NCBI GenBank assembly: GCA_009785175.1
Contig: WQWV01000001.1
Coordinates: 124,963-163,447 of the forward strand
Direction of reading: 5' to 3'
DNA from: Alphaproteobacteria bacterium
GTDB lineage: Bacteria > Pseudomonadota > Alphaproteobacteria > Rs-D84 > CACZYB01
DNA: 38,485 nucleotides
Numbering within the stretch: position 1 is the first letter of the stretch; each line of letters opens with the position of its first letter. This document shows, piece after piece, positions 5,704 through 13,541 of the stretch. Made by a program: the position numbers and the translations under genes. The notes below the pieces were generated by a model, which was not told the origin of the DNA, searched no databases, and saw only the letters and a list, made by a program, of their open reading frames with translations.

Positions 5704-7384
5704 TAGCGAAGTTTTCCAAGTCGGCCTTCTTTTGGTTTCTTTCTTTTTGGGCGTTTTTTATGCTATGGTCCCCGATCGTCAAATAATTCTAAACGAATCC
5801 TCGCGTAGTTTGCTGTCGACCGCCGCCGAGTTCGATGGCGATATTTATATGAAACGCTATCTTTATAATATAGATGGTCTGATTTTTGACTCCCTCCCGC
5901 CTTTCGATCGTTTTATTAATGTTGCATACGTCGAAGATGCGGCGAAAGCAACCGGGCTTGCAAAACACGAATTCGCGAATCATCCGGAAATTTTGATATA
6001 TCTTTTTTATATTGTCTCGCACCAATTTCAAATTGGTGATTTTCAAATCGAACCTTTTGATTTTAAAAAATTCAAAGGTGCTGACGCGTGGTTTTCGCGC
6101 GCTCTGCGTTCGATAATCCTAGCGTCGCAGGACAAGGTTGCACAGGCCTTCTCCGTTCTTGATTTTATGCCGCCCGAGCCGTTCGTAAGCGCCAACATCC
6201 AACAACGTTTCATAATCTCGCTTTTGGCAGACGATAAGAAAGCGCAGGAAAAATACGCGGCCCTACTTGAAAAAGAAGGAGCCGACTTCCTTTCGTTAAA
6301 GCTCCTTGTCGATTTCCACCTTAGAAACGATAACGCCGAGAAGGCAAAAGACCTCGTCGCCTCCCGCTTCGAGCAGAATAAAAACACCTTCGTCTACCTC
6401 TCGTTCAAAAACGCGATAGACAACGGCACATATAAACCGGGGGACAAAATGACGCCCAAGCGGGCCCTGGCGCTCCTTATATACACCTACACATTCGCGG
6501 CCTATGCCCCGAATCGCGAAGATGGCGAGCTATATGCCGTGCTTATGAACCAGGTCTTGGCGCTTGATCCCTCGTTCGATTTCGCGCGAATTGGCCTGAT
6601 CGGAGCATATTCCTCGCTTGGCGACCGACAAGGGGTTGAAAAAACACTGGCCGAGCTTGATAGCTCAAGCTTCCTTTATTCCTTCGCGATCCTTCAAAAT
6701 GCCAAATTCCTCGCCTCCCGCGGTCAGCATAGGAAAGCGGCAAGAGCCCTAACAAACCTACCCAAAGACGATTTCGGCGTCGGCAATGCCGAGATAATGC
6801 TTGGCGACATAGCGCTCGAGCGCAACAATTTTACCGCCGCCCGCCGCCATTATGAATCCGCCGTCGATAAAACTGTCGGAATTTTCAAGGCCGACGCGAT
6901 GTATAAGCTTATGTCCCTAGACGAGTTCGAAAACCGTCAGCGCGAGGATAGGCTTGCAACCCTTGAAAAAATCCTCGAGCTTGATCCGCAAAACCGCACA
7001 TATATGGCCGAATATGCCATAGAGTTGGCCACCACCGGCGAAAGGAAAGACCAGGATAGGGCGCTTCTTCTGGCTTCTCGCCTCTTGACGCATAGTCCTG
7101 GCTCGTCGCACGCGTTATATACCATGGGTTATATAATGAGGGTGCGCGGGGATTTAGAAGAAGCCGAGGGCTTTCTTAAGCTAGCCTATTCCCGCGAGCC
7201 GGAAAATTGGGTGATCCAAGACCTTCTGGCCGAAACTTTCGCGCTTCAAGGCAGGATCGAGGCGGCCATAACGCTTTGGACCGCGACGCTTAATAACCCC
7301 GATCCCTCGCTTCCTTTGCATAAAAGGCAGGAGATAAGACAAAACATCATGCACGCCACCCGTCATACTTCGCCCATAGATTAA
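5687..7384 (+). CDS. Membrane-anchored tetratricopeptide-repeat protein
   Basis: The track start (5498) runs through rsmG; the ATG at 5687 (MRKFFNSEVFQVG) is set by the promoter 6 bp upstream. The 565-residue product has one N-terminal hydrophobic segment (about residues 9-27, GLLLVSFFLGVFYAMV), probably an uncleaved anchor, then a long alpha-helical region. TPR-like units are clearest in the second half: ERNNFTAARRHYESAV, RLATLEKILELDPQNRTYMAEYAIEL, ALYTMGYIMRVRGDLEEAEGFLKLAYSREPEN and LQGRIEAAITLW. TPR proteins act as scaffolds, often in the periplasm for envelope assembly; the partner here is unknown. It is followed 12 bp later by the DHH gene with its own Shine-Dalgarno, probably one operon. 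Confidence 0.82.
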   Translation: MRKFFNSEVFQVGLLLVSFFLGVFYAMVPDRQIILNESSRSLLSTAAEFDGDIYMKRYLYNIDGLIFDSLPPFDRFINVAYVEDAAKATGLAKHEFANHPEILIYLFYIVSHQFQIGDFQIEPFDFKKFKGADAWFSRALRSIILASQDKVAQAFSVLDFMPPEPFVSANIQQRFIISLLADDKKAQEKYAALLEKEGADFLSLKLLVDFHLRNDNAEKAKDLVASRFEQNKNTFVYLSFKNAIDNGTYKPGDKMTPKRALALLIYTYTFAAYAPNREDGELYAVLMNQVLALDPSFDFARIGLIGAYSSLGDRQGVEKTLAELDSSSFLYSFAILQNAKFLASRGQHRKAARALTNLPKDDFGVGNAEIMLGDIALERNNFTAARRHYESAVDKTVGIFKADAMYKLMSLDEFENRQREDRLATLEKILELDPQNRTYMAEYAIELATTGERKDQDRALLLASRLLTHSPGSSHALYTMGYIMRVRGDLEEAEGFLKLAYSREPENWVIQDLLAETFALQGRIEAAITLWTATLNNPDPSLPLHKRQEIRQNIMHATRHTSPID

Positions 7385-7396
7385 AGGATAAAAAAG

Positions 7397-8251
7397 ATGC
7401 AAAACCCGAAATTGTGCGTCTGCGGAAGTCATAGATATACCGACATAGACCAGCTTGCCTGCGCCGTTGCTTATGCCGAGCTATATGATTGCGCCACTTT
7501 TTTACCGGGCCCGTTCAACGCCACTATCCCGGATAGCGTCCGCAAATGGGATTTTATTATATCGACTACCCCCCCCCATGGGGCCGAGGAATTCGTGCTT
7601 GTTGATTACAGCTATCCCGAGGTCATTCCGCCCGAAATCCCGCTTGATAAGATAACCAAAGTCTATGACCACCACACCGAATTCGAGGAGTATTGGGGCC
7701 CCCGCGGGCAAATCGAATTCATAGGCGCCTGCGCGACCATGATTTACGAACTATATGAACAGGGCGGCAAAATTCCCCCCCCCACGATAGCAAACCTCCT
7801 CGCCACCGCGATTTTCGCGCAAACGCTTAATTTCAAGTGTTCCATTGCGACCGATCGCGACCGCCGGGCGTTTGAAAAGTTGCGAAAGTTCACGTCCCTA
7901 CCGCCGGATTGGGTAAAAATGTATTATACCGAGGTCGAGGCGGACGTCATGGCCGACCCGAACGGAGCGATTAAAAACGACATGAAGACATTCGAGGCCG
8001 GCGCAACCCAAATCGGCCAGCTTGAGTTATACAACGCCAAATCCGTGCTTAATAAGATTGAGCCGTTCGAAAACGGTTTCGTAATATTGGTCGACATAGG
8101 GGAGGGCGTCGATTACCTTTTAACTTCGAACCCCCGTTGGCAAAAACGTTTAAGCAATGAGTTGGGCGCAAAATTTACCGGTAGTATTGGCATTACGGAT
8201 AAACTATACCTTAGAAAAGAAATCATAAAAATCATGGATATCAAAAGATAA
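7397..8251 (+). CDS. DHH-family phosphoesterase, PpaC-like paralogue with altered metal site
   Basis: A 284-residue DHH/DHHA2-type protein, start supported by AAAGGA. The first motif SHRYTDIDQLACAVAYAEL keeps the HxxxDxD pattern of family II pyrophosphatases; LVDYSYPEV supplies the next Asp and VYDHHTEFE is the DHH motif. Aligned to the true PpaC in this window, the fourth metal-binding aspartate (AIVSDTVMFK) is Gln here (AIFAQTLNFK), and the C-terminal SRKKQ substrate motif is absent. It may therefore hydrolyse another phosphoanhydride or phosphodiester (exopolyphosphatase or oligonucleotide phosphatase-like), or have lost activity. The gene holds two in-frame C9 tracts (7569, 7775), encoding TTPPH and IPPPT; slippage at either would truncate the protein. 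Confidence 0.8.
   Translation: MQNPKLCVCGSHRYTDIDQLACAVAYAELYDCATFLPGPFNATIPDSVRKWDFIISTTPPHGAEEFVLVDYSYPEVIPPEIPLDKITKVYDHHTEFEEYWGPRGQIEFIGACATMIYELYEQGGKIPPPTIANLLATAIFAQTLNFKCSIATDRDRRAFEKLRKFTSLPPDWVKMYYTEVEADVMADPNGAIKNDMKTFEAGATQIGQLELYNAKSVLNKIEPFENGFVILVDIGEGVDYLLTSNPRWQKRLSNELGAKFTGSIGITDKLYLRKEIIKIMDIKR
7569..7577 (+). repeat. C9 tract 1 (in DHH gene)
   Basis: Nine C in the context TA-C9-ATG, in frame, around codons 58-60 of the DHH gene. Confidence 0.95.
7775..7783 (+). repeat. C9 tract 2 (in DHH gene)
   Basis: Nine C in the context ATT-C9-ACG, read as three Pro codons (127-129). It is the only tract not preceded by A on the C strand. Confidence 0.95.
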
Positions 8252-8270
8252 TTTTCACCCTCCACCCGTC

Positions 8271-8291
8271 ATCCCGGGCTCGACCCGGGAT
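8271..8291. repeat. Palindromic repeat P1
   Basis: ATCCCGGG-CTCGA-CCCGGGAT, a perfect 8-bp stem preceded by GTC. Related copies lie at 24097 (degenerate) and 38268, where the stem differs by a compensatory pair change. It sits between the DHH gene and the GNAT promoter and could act as a transcription attenuator or mRNA-stability hairpin. Confidence 0.8.
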
Positions 8292-8311
8292 CCGCTCGAA
8301 TAAAATAAATA

Positions 8312-8340
8312 TTGCGTTTAAGCCGGGATTAATATATAGT
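8312..8340 (+). promoter_or_regulatory. Promoter of GNAT gene, predicted leaderless
   Basis: TTGCGT (8312-8317), 17 bp, TATAGT (8335-8340), 6 bp, ATG at 8347. There is no Shine-Dalgarno before the start. Confidence 0.6.
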
Positions 8341-8346
8341 TTTAAT

Positions 8347-8823
8347 ATGATGAAAAACCTAAAAGTGGTAAATCTAGCCGATTATCCCCAATATATCGAG
8401 GAGGTTTCAACCCTTGTTTGGAAAGAATGGAACGAACAGAACGGCATACCCCTTTCGGAAATAATCTATCGCACCAAGAATTGCATTCGCAAAGACCGGG
8501 CGGCGCAGACTTGGATTTTGCTTGACGGCGACACCCTTGTCGGCACAACTTCGATTTGGAATAATGATTTGAATGGACGACAGGATTTGACGCCCTGGAT
8601 AGCCTGTCTTTACATAAAACCCGAATACCGCCGCACCAAGCTTGTGTGGAAGCACATGACAGATTTGCAAACGACAATAATGTCCGCTATCAAAAAACTT
8701 GGATACGACAAGGCCTATTGCATAACCGATCACATCGGCCTTTATGAGAAACTAGGTTGGGAATTCCTTGAAATGGCTCCGCTCAAAGGCAAGACCACAC
8801 GCGTCTACGAATTTTCCATATAA
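8347..8823 (+). CDS. GNAT-family N-acetyltransferase
   Basis: A 158-residue protein with a GNAT-type core: beta-strand TWILLDGDTLVGTTSIWNND, strand WIACLYIKPEYRRTKLVWKHM (equivalent to the acetyl-CoA-binding region; the usual R/Q-x-x-G-x-G/A loop is changed to RRTKLV), and the C-terminal ITDHIGLYEKLGWEFLE motif with its conserved Tyr. Such enzymes transfer acetyl groups from acetyl-CoA to amines; the acceptor cannot be told. The start follows a promoter that ends 6 bp upstream (two consecutive ATG codons, the first chosen). The 3' end overlaps the convergent NUDIX gene by 19 bp. Confidence 0.8.
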   Translation: MMKNLKVVNLADYPQYIEEVSTLVWKEWNEQNGIPLSEIIYRTKNCIRKDRAAQTWILLDGDTLVGTTSIWNNDLNGRQDLTPWIACLYIKPEYRRTKLVWKHMTDLQTTIMSAIKKLGYDKAYCITDHIGLYEKLGWEFLEMAPLKGKTTRVYEFSI

Positions 8824-9320
8824 TCGAAAAGCAAATGCCACGGCGCCAGGTTGACGATGTTGTTCGCCTGTAGCTCGTCCGGGCCCATGGCCGCAAGCTC
8901 TCGCCAAGGAACAAATTTGACCTCTGCGACCTCGTTTCCATCAAAAACGAAATCAGAAATGGCGAAATCGCCCCTTAAAACGAATCCTTCGACAAGATAG
9001 GGCGCCACAGTCGAAGCGCGACCCACGGCAATCAAATCTTTGGGGTTGATATCAATAGAAAGCTCTTCCCGCGCCTCGCGGACGATACAATCAATCCCGG
9101 TTTCGCCGGCGCCGACGTGTCCCGAAACCGAAACGTCAAGCATTCCGGGACGCAGCCGTTTGCCCATACTTCTTTTTTGAAGCAATACCTCGCCATGCGA
9201 ATTTACAATCCAAAGCACGACGACCTTGTGATATTTGCCAAGGCGCAAAGCCTCGGCCTTGTCCATGACCTCGCCCGTAGGGTTCCAATCAACATCGAAA
9301 ATGTCAACCAGTTCAGCCAT
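8805..9320 (-). CDS. NUDIX hydrolase, IDI-like subgroup
   Basis: A 171-residue protein with the NUDIX box GHVGAGETGIDCIVREAREELSI (about residues 67-89), which matches GX5EX7REUXEEXGU except Ser for the last Gly. The N-terminal VDIFDVDWNPTGEVMDKAEALRLGKYHKVVVLWIVNSHGEVLLQKRS resembles isopentenyl-diphosphate isomerase-like hydrolases of the YfcD type. NUDIX enzymes cleave nucleoside diphosphates linked to another moiety; the substrate is unknown. Its ATG shares one base with the stop of the upstream ATPase (TAATG), so the two are translationally coupled. The 3' end overlaps the convergent GNAT gene. Confidence 0.86.
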   Translation of the reverse strand: MAELVDIFDVDWNPTGEVMDKAEALRLGKYHKVVVLWIVNSHGEVLLQKRSMGKRLRPGMLDVSVSGHVGAGETGIDCIVREAREELSIDINPKDLIAVGRASTVAPYLVEGFVLRGDFAISDFVFDGNEVAEVKFVPWRELAAMGPDELQANNIVNLAPWHLLFDYMENS

Positions 9321-10258
9321 TAATTCGAACCTATACGTTCCTCAAGCGCCTGGATTCCGGGCCGGGCCAAATTCTCTTTGATAATCAAATCGCGATCCAT
9401 GAACATCTTGACCACAAAAACCACTGTGATAAGCGCGATAAAAATCAAAAACGCTTTTTGGATTTTGGCATAGATGTTAAGACGCACATATTTGAACCGC
9501 CCCTTCGCCGCCAGCAATATGTTTTTCAAAGTAATCTTCTTCTTGCCCTCGCGGCTTGAACGCTCCATCGCGTCGTCGGCAAGGCGCAAAAGCTCCTCCA
9601 TGTTCCGGTTGGCGCAAAATGCTATGGTAAAGGCACCGACAAGCCCCAAAGGATTTCGCCTACGGGTCAACGTCAGATTGCTCCAAGATATAGCGCGAAG
9701 GAACGCCGTAGCCCGGAAAATCCCCTTGCGCTTAACTGTTGATATTTTGATCATGTTAAGGTTCAACCCGGTCTTTTTAAGCCAGTTTATGTGCTTTTTC
9801 TTTGACACGGTAAAAATCACGTTGGTTTTCGCGAACTTCTCTTTGATTTCGTTGATAAGGTTGTATTCTGTTTGCGGCAAGGCCATCAAGTCGTCGATTA
9901 TGAAAAGTATATTGTTGCCGCTTGCGTATTCGCTTGCAAGGTTGCGCATTATTTCTGGTCGCGAGCTCCTAAGGCTAAATCCAAGCGCGGCGGCGATTTC
10001 GCGTCCCACGTCGGTATTTTTGTTGGCCTCGAAAGCGATCATTGCGAATCCGCCGTTGGATAGGTTGTCGACTATGCGTGCCAGGACCGAGCTTTTGCCC
10101 GTCTTGTCCCGTCCTACAAGGGCTATGTCCCCGTTTTTGAAACGTGCCTCGACAACCGCGTTCCCTACGATTTTCCTTACTCGACCGTTTTCTATGAACT
10201 CCCCGCCGCCTATTGCGAAAGGGTTGCTAAGGTATCCTAGTTTTTCGTGCTCGCTCAT
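9320..10258 (-). CDS. ExeA/GspA-like AAA ATPase with C-terminal membrane segment
   Basis: A 312-residue protein. FKNGDIALVGRDKTGKSSVLARIV contains the Walker A motif (GRDKTGKS, about residues 49-56) and NILFIIDDL is the Walker B. An arginine-rich segment (TLTRRRNPLG) follows. A hydrophobic stretch AFLIFIALITVVFVVKMFM (about 270-288) predicts one membrane span near the C-terminus, with a short exported tail. This layout, a cytosolic ATPase followed by one span, resembles ExeA/GspA, which helps envelope complexes cross peptidoglycan, but no partner gene is present. The start has AAGGGA, and a promoter lies 30-50 bp upstream, back to back with infA. Confidence 0.65.
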   Translation of the reverse strand: MSEHEKLGYLSNPFAIGGGEFIENGRVRKIVGNAVVEARFKNGDIALVGRDKTGKSSVLARIVDNLSNGGFAMIAFEANKNTDVGREIAAALGFSLRSSRPEIMRNLASEYASGNNILFIIDDLMALPQTEYNLINEIKEKFAKTNVIFTVSKKKHINWLKKTGLNLNMIKISTVKRKGIFRATAFLRAISWSNLTLTRRRNPLGLVGAFTIAFCANRNMEELLRLADDAMERSSREGKKKITLKNILLAAKGRFKYVRLNIYAKIQKAFLIFIALITVVFVVKMFMDRDLIIKENLARPGIQALEERIGSN

Positions 10259-10284
10259 GGCTTTTCCCTTGATTTTGTAAAATC

Positions 10285-10312
10285 ATTATAGTAAAAGTAT
10301 CTCATAAATCAA
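10285..10312 (-). promoter_or_regulatory. Promoter of ATPase-NUDIX operon
   Basis: On the minus strand TTGATT (10312-10307), a 16-bp spacer and perfect TATAAT (10290-10285). The start site would lie about 20 nt before the ATG at 10258. Confidence 0.55.
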
Positions 10313-10328
10313 CATCAAAAGGTGTTTA

Positions 10329-10577
10329 ATGGAAAAAGAAGAATTATTGGAATTCAAAGGCACTATTACCGAGAAGTTGCCCAACGCGATGTTTCGCGTG
10401 AAATTGGAAAACGGGCACGAGATTCTGGCCATGACCGCCGGCAAGATGAGGAAATTCCGCATCTGGGTTGCCGTTGGCGACATGGTCAACGTCGAAATGA
10501 CCCCCTATGATTTAAGTAAGGGGCGCATTACCTTCAGATACAAGGACAAACAGGGCTTGAAAAAGGAAGAGTTATAG
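10329..10577 (+). CDS. infA: Translation initiation factor IF-1
   Basis: An 82-residue S1-like OB-fold protein that binds the ribosomal A site during initiation. [67 protein letters not shown] is the classic IF-1 pattern; a 10-residue C-terminal tail rich in Lys and Glu is slightly longer than in E. coli IF-1 (72 residues). AAAAGG precedes the ATG. It is single-gene, divergent from the ATPase operon and convergent with uvrD (3-bp gap). With several predicted leaderless genes in this genome, IF-1 levels could affect the choice of start sites; that is speculation. Confidence 0.95.
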   Translation: MEKEELLEFKGTITEKLPNAMFRVKLENGHEILAMTAGKMRKFRIWVAVGDMVNVEMTPYDLSKGRITFRYKDKQGLKKEEL

Positions 10578-10580
10578 TTT

Positions 10581-12551
10581 CTAAAGCCTAAGCTCGTCTA
10601 TATTTTCCTTGGCCCTATCTCTTAGGTTTCCTATGAATACCGAGGGCGTGCATCGCTCCTCTTGTGTAAAGATTATTCTCGAGGCTGCATATGATACGAA
10701 AGCCGCCTTCTTTGCGCGTGTAATTCCGACATAAGCAAGCCTGCGCTCCTCTTCCTCCTGCCCCTCGTCCATTGCTTTTTCGTTGGGGAATCTCCCCTGT
10801 TCCCATACCGGAAGGAAAACTATGTCGAATTCAAGCCCCTTTGCGGCATGAAGCGTCATGATCGAAAGATACTCCTCGCCTTCGATTTTGGCCTCGTTGT
10901 TTTCGGTAAATAACGAAGTATATTCTATGAATTCGGAAAGAGTTTCATACTCGGACAAGTCGCTTATAAGCTCCATAATGTTTTGTCGCCGCGCTTCGGC
11001 TTCTTCTTTCTTCGAGTTCCTCCACATGTCGATATATCCCGACTCTTCGAACACGCGCCTTGCCAATAGCGCAAGGTTGAACCTCTCGTTCTTCTCTGCG
11101 CCGTCAAGTTCGGCTTTCCAAGAATCGAAACTATCAATGAAGATTCGTAGCTGCTCAAGGGCCTTTCCTTTCAACACCCCGGTTGCGACGGCGATTTTGG
11201 TAGCCTCCAGCATTGATTTCCCCTCGCGGCGCGCTATGTTGTAAATATCGGCCAAGGCTTTGTCCCCAACCCCGCGCTTGGGCACGTTTATTATTCGCTC
11301 GAAACTCAAATCGTCCCGTGGGTATAGGAGTAGGCGCAAATAGGCGATCGAGTCCTTTATCTCTTGTCTCTCGTAAAAGCTGATATCCCCTATGATTTTA
11401 TATGTGATTCCCCTGCTTTTAAGCTTCTTTTCGAATTGACGGGTAAGATATCCGGCGCGCACAAGTATGGCCATTTCCGAAAGGGAGATTTTTTTCATCT
11501 GTCGCCATTCGATTTCGTTTAATATGTTTCTTACCTCGTCAAGTCCGTCCCCGTATCTTCGCACATAGACCTTCTCTGCAACGACGTCTTCGCCGGCCAA
11601 AGCCTCGCATGGGCGAAGCGTTTTTCCAAGCCGTCCTTGGTTGAACGAAATCAGCCCGCTTGCCGCAGCCAAGATATGCGGGGTCGAGCGGTAATTGGTT
11701 TCAAGCCTGATAATCTTGGCTTCCTTGAAATCCTGCTCGAACCGCAAGATATTATCGATGTCCGCACCGCGCCAGGAATAGATCGACTGGTCGTCGTCGC
11801 CTACGCACGCTATGTTTTTATGCCCTTCATAAAGTAGCTTAAGAAGCTGGTATTGCACCTTGTTAGTATCCTGGTATTCGTCGACAAGAATATATTTGAA
11901 CTTATCCTGGTATTCTTTCAAAACATCCGGGTTTTTATTGAATATTATAAGGGGATATAGGAGTAAATCCCCAAAATCCACCCCGTTCAATTCGATCAGT
12001 TTTTTTTGATATAGGCGATATATTTCCATAAGCCGCCCGCCGAATTGTTCCTTCTCTACAAGGCTAGCTTCGCCATCGATGCTAACCCCCTTGTCCTTCA
12101 ATCTGGCGATGCCCTCCATGACCGCGGTAGGGGGCCATTTTTTAATGTCGATGTCAAGATCGTCCTCCATGATTTTCTTGATAATATTCTTCTGATCGTC
12201 CTCGCCGTATATTAAAAAATTGGGTGCGATGCCGGCAAGCATCGGATACTTTTTCAAAATCTTAAGTCCTATAGAGTGGAACGTCCCCGCCCAAAGACTG
12301 TCCGCCTCCTCGCCTATCATATTTCGGGCTCGTGTCTTCATTTCGTTTGCTGCCTTGTTTGTGAAGGTAAGGGCAAGTATCTCCCACGGCCTCGCGCAAC
12401 CGTTTGCAATCAAATAGGCAATCTTTGAAACCAACACTCGCGTCTTGCCGGTGCCAGCGCCCGATAATATCAAAAGCGCGCCGTCGGTAGTTTCGACCGC
12501 CTCCCTCTGCTGGGGGTTCAATTTCAAAAGCCAATTCGGAAGGTTTTGCAT
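10581..12551 (-). CDS. uvrD: UvrD/PcrA-type superfamily 1 DNA helicase
   Basis: This 656-residue 3'-5' helicase acts in nucleotide-excision and mismatch repair and clears stalled forks. Motifs in order: LNPQQREAV, LSGAGTGKTRVL (I), LTFTNKAANEMK (Ia), ILVDEYQDTNKVQ (II), VGDDDQSIYSWRGAD (III), RLETNYRST (IV), MTLHAAKGLEFDIVFLPVWEQGRFP (V) and EEERRLAYVGITRAKK (VI). All are intact. It is shorter than E. coli UvrD (720 residues) because the C-terminal extension is largely missing, closer to short alphaproteobacterial forms. PcrA or Rep cannot be excluded by eye. A promoter lies 30-60 bp upstream and overlaps the divergent promoter of the 12650 gene. Confidence 0.92.
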   Translation of the reverse strand: MQNLPNWLLKLNPQQREAVETTDGALLILSGAGTGKTRVLVSKIAYLIANGCARPWEILALTFTNKAANEMKTRARNMIGEEADSLWAGTFHSIGLKILKKYPMLAGIAPNFLIYGEDDQKNIIKKIMEDDLDIDIKKWPPTAVMEGIARLKDKGVSIDGEASLVEKEQFGGRLMEIYRLYQKKLIELNGVDFGDLLLYPLIIFNKNPDVLKEYQDKFKYILVDEYQDTNKVQYQLLKLLYEGHKNIACVGDDDQSIYSWRGADIDNILRFEQDFKEAKIIRLETNYRSTPHILAAASGLISFNQGRLGKTLRPCEALAGEDVVAEKVYVRRYGDGLDEVRNILNEIEWRQMKKISLSEMAILVRAGYLTRQFEKKLKSRGITYKIIGDISFYERQEIKDSIAYLRLLLYPRDDLSFERIINVPKRGVGDKALADIYNIARREGKSMLEATKIAVATGVLKGKALEQLRIFIDSFDSWKAELDGAEKNERFNLALLARRVFEESGYIDMWRNSKKEEAEARRQNIMELISDLSEYETLSEFIEYTSLFTENNEAKIEGEEYLSIMTLHAAKGLEFDIVFLPVWEQGRFPNEKAMDEGQEEEERRLAYVGITRAKKAAFVSYAASRIIFTQEERCTPSVFIGNLRDRAKENIDELRL

Positions 12552-12581
12552 TGGAAATCCGTGTAATTTCGTTCGCTAAAG

Positions 12582-12610
12582 ATTCTACTTGAAAAACCGT
12601 CCTAAGTCAA
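12582..12610 (-). promoter_or_regulatory. uvrD promoter
   Basis: On the minus strand TTGACT (12610-12605), 17 bp, TAGAAT (12587-12582). It overlaps the divergent promoter at 12589-12617 almost completely, so the two genes probably compete for polymerase. No SOS (LexA) box was recognised. Confidence 0.6.
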
Positions 12611-12617
12611 ATAAAAT
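12589..12617 (+). promoter_or_regulatory. Promoter of small ORF 12650
   Basis: TTGAAA (12589-12594), 17 bp, TAAAAT (12612-12617), placing the start site about 25 nt before the ATG with AAAAGGA between. Confidence 0.6.
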
Positions 12618-12649
12618 CGAACCGAAAAAACCAAGCAAAAGGAATTATT

Positions 12650-12895
12650 ATGTCCAGAACCAGAGGAAAAAACCCGCTAAAAACCCAACAGTTCAACAAC
12701 AGATATTACAATCCCTTGGGAAGCGATTTTGCTGCACGCGCTCCTGTGGGCGCCACCTATGCCGACATGAGCCTTCTTGAAATGCAAAAACTTCTGAAAA
12801 GCACGACCGGGGCCGCGCGCATAGACCTGCTTCTTGCAATCGATAACCGCAAGACCGAACGTGATATCGAGCAAGCCCGCAGAAATTCCCGCTGA
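12650..12895 (+). CDS. Small conserved-looking hypothetical protein, 81 aa
   Basis: I do not recognise this 81-residue basic protein. It has a disordered, Asn/Arg-rich start (MSRTRGKNPLKTQQFNNRYYNPLG) followed by an amphipathic helix (MSLLEMQKLLKS) and a charged C-terminal helix (DNRKTERDIEQARRN). It is probably real because it has its own good promoter, a Shine-Dalgarno (AAAAGGA) and sits alone ahead of frr. No membrane segment or cysteine motif is seen. A nucleic-acid or ribosome-associated role would suit its charge but is unsupported. Confidence 0.6.
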   Translation: MSRTRGKNPLKTQQFNNRYYNPLGSDFAARAPVGATYADMSLLEMQKLLKSTTGAARIDLLLAIDNRKTERDIEQARRNSR

Positions 12896-12909
12896 TTATA
12901 AAACAATGC

Positions 12910-12938
12910 TTGAAAATTTGAAAGCCACCCGCTATCAT
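12910..12938 (+). promoter_or_regulatory. frr-uppS-cdsA promoter
   Basis: TTGAAA (12910-12915), 17 bp, TATCAT (12933-12938). The predicted start lies about 17 nt before the frr ATG, just upstream of the AGGGAG Shine-Dalgarno. Confidence 0.55.
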
Positions 12939-12961
12939 TAACAGCCAGGGAGATACTGAAA

Positions 12962-13531
12962 ATGGCATATACGAACTATAATGAAATCAGAGCCGAAGCG
13001 GACGCCAAGATGGCCAAAGCCATCGACTCGCTTAAACATAACCTTTCTGGATTAAGAACGGGAAGGGCGTCGACCGCGCTTTTGGACGGCCTTATGGTTA
13101 TGGCATACGGGGCGCCGACTCCCATCAATCAAGTGGCATCGCTCTCAACTCCCGACGCGCGCACGATTTCCGTTTCCGTATGGGACAGGGGCAACATAGC
13201 GGCGGTCGAGAAGGCCATTAGGGACGCGAACCTTGGCCTAAATCCCGCAAGCGACGGCACGCTTATCCGCTGCCCGCTTCCGGTCTTGACCGAAGAACGC
13301 AGAAAGGAGCTTACCAAAATCGCTTCCGGCTATTGCGAGGACGCGAAACAGGCGATACGCCATATCAGGCAGGCCGCCAACGACGGCGTCGCCCAGCTTA
13401 AAAAAGACAAGCTTGCGACCGAGGACGACGAACGCAGCCACAAAGAAGACATTCAAAAGCTCACGGACAAATACACCGGCCTTGCCGACGAAAACCTGAA
13501 ATCCAAACAGGCCGATATAATGAGCATTTAA
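12962..13531 (+). CDS. frr: Ribosome-recycling factor
   Basis: RRF splits post-termination ribosomes together with EF-G. The 189-residue product matches the family length (about 185). The signature LRTGRASTALLDGLMVMAYGAPTPINQVASLSTPDARTISVSVWD is present, as is LPVLTEERRKELTK in the hinge region; the helical tail DDERSHKEDIQKLTDKY ends normally. AGGGAG precedes the ATG. It is the first gene of frr-uppS-cdsA, with 10 bp to uppS, part of the well known pyrH-frr-uppS-cdsA cluster; pyrH is not in front here, where an unknown small gene lies instead. Confidence 0.96.
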   Translation: MAYTNYNEIRAEADAKMAKAIDSLKHNLSGLRTGRASTALLDGLMVMAYGAPTPINQVASLSTPDARTISVSVWDRGNIAAVEKAIRDANLGLNPASDGTLIRCPLPVLTEERRKELTKIASGYCEDAKQAIRHIRQAANDGVAQLKKDKLATEDDERSHKEDIQKLTDKYTGLADENLKSKQADIMSI

Positions 13532-13541
13532 GGCTTAACCC

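Noticed and set aside
10390-10405. parS-like TGTTTCGCGTGAAATT inside infA
   Set aside because: It encodes the conserved IF-1 residues M-F-R-V-K and lacks symmetry at the end, so coding constraint explains it.
12000-12007. T8 run inside uvrD
   Set aside because: Single A/T run of ordinary length encoding Lys codons; no set of such runs is seen.
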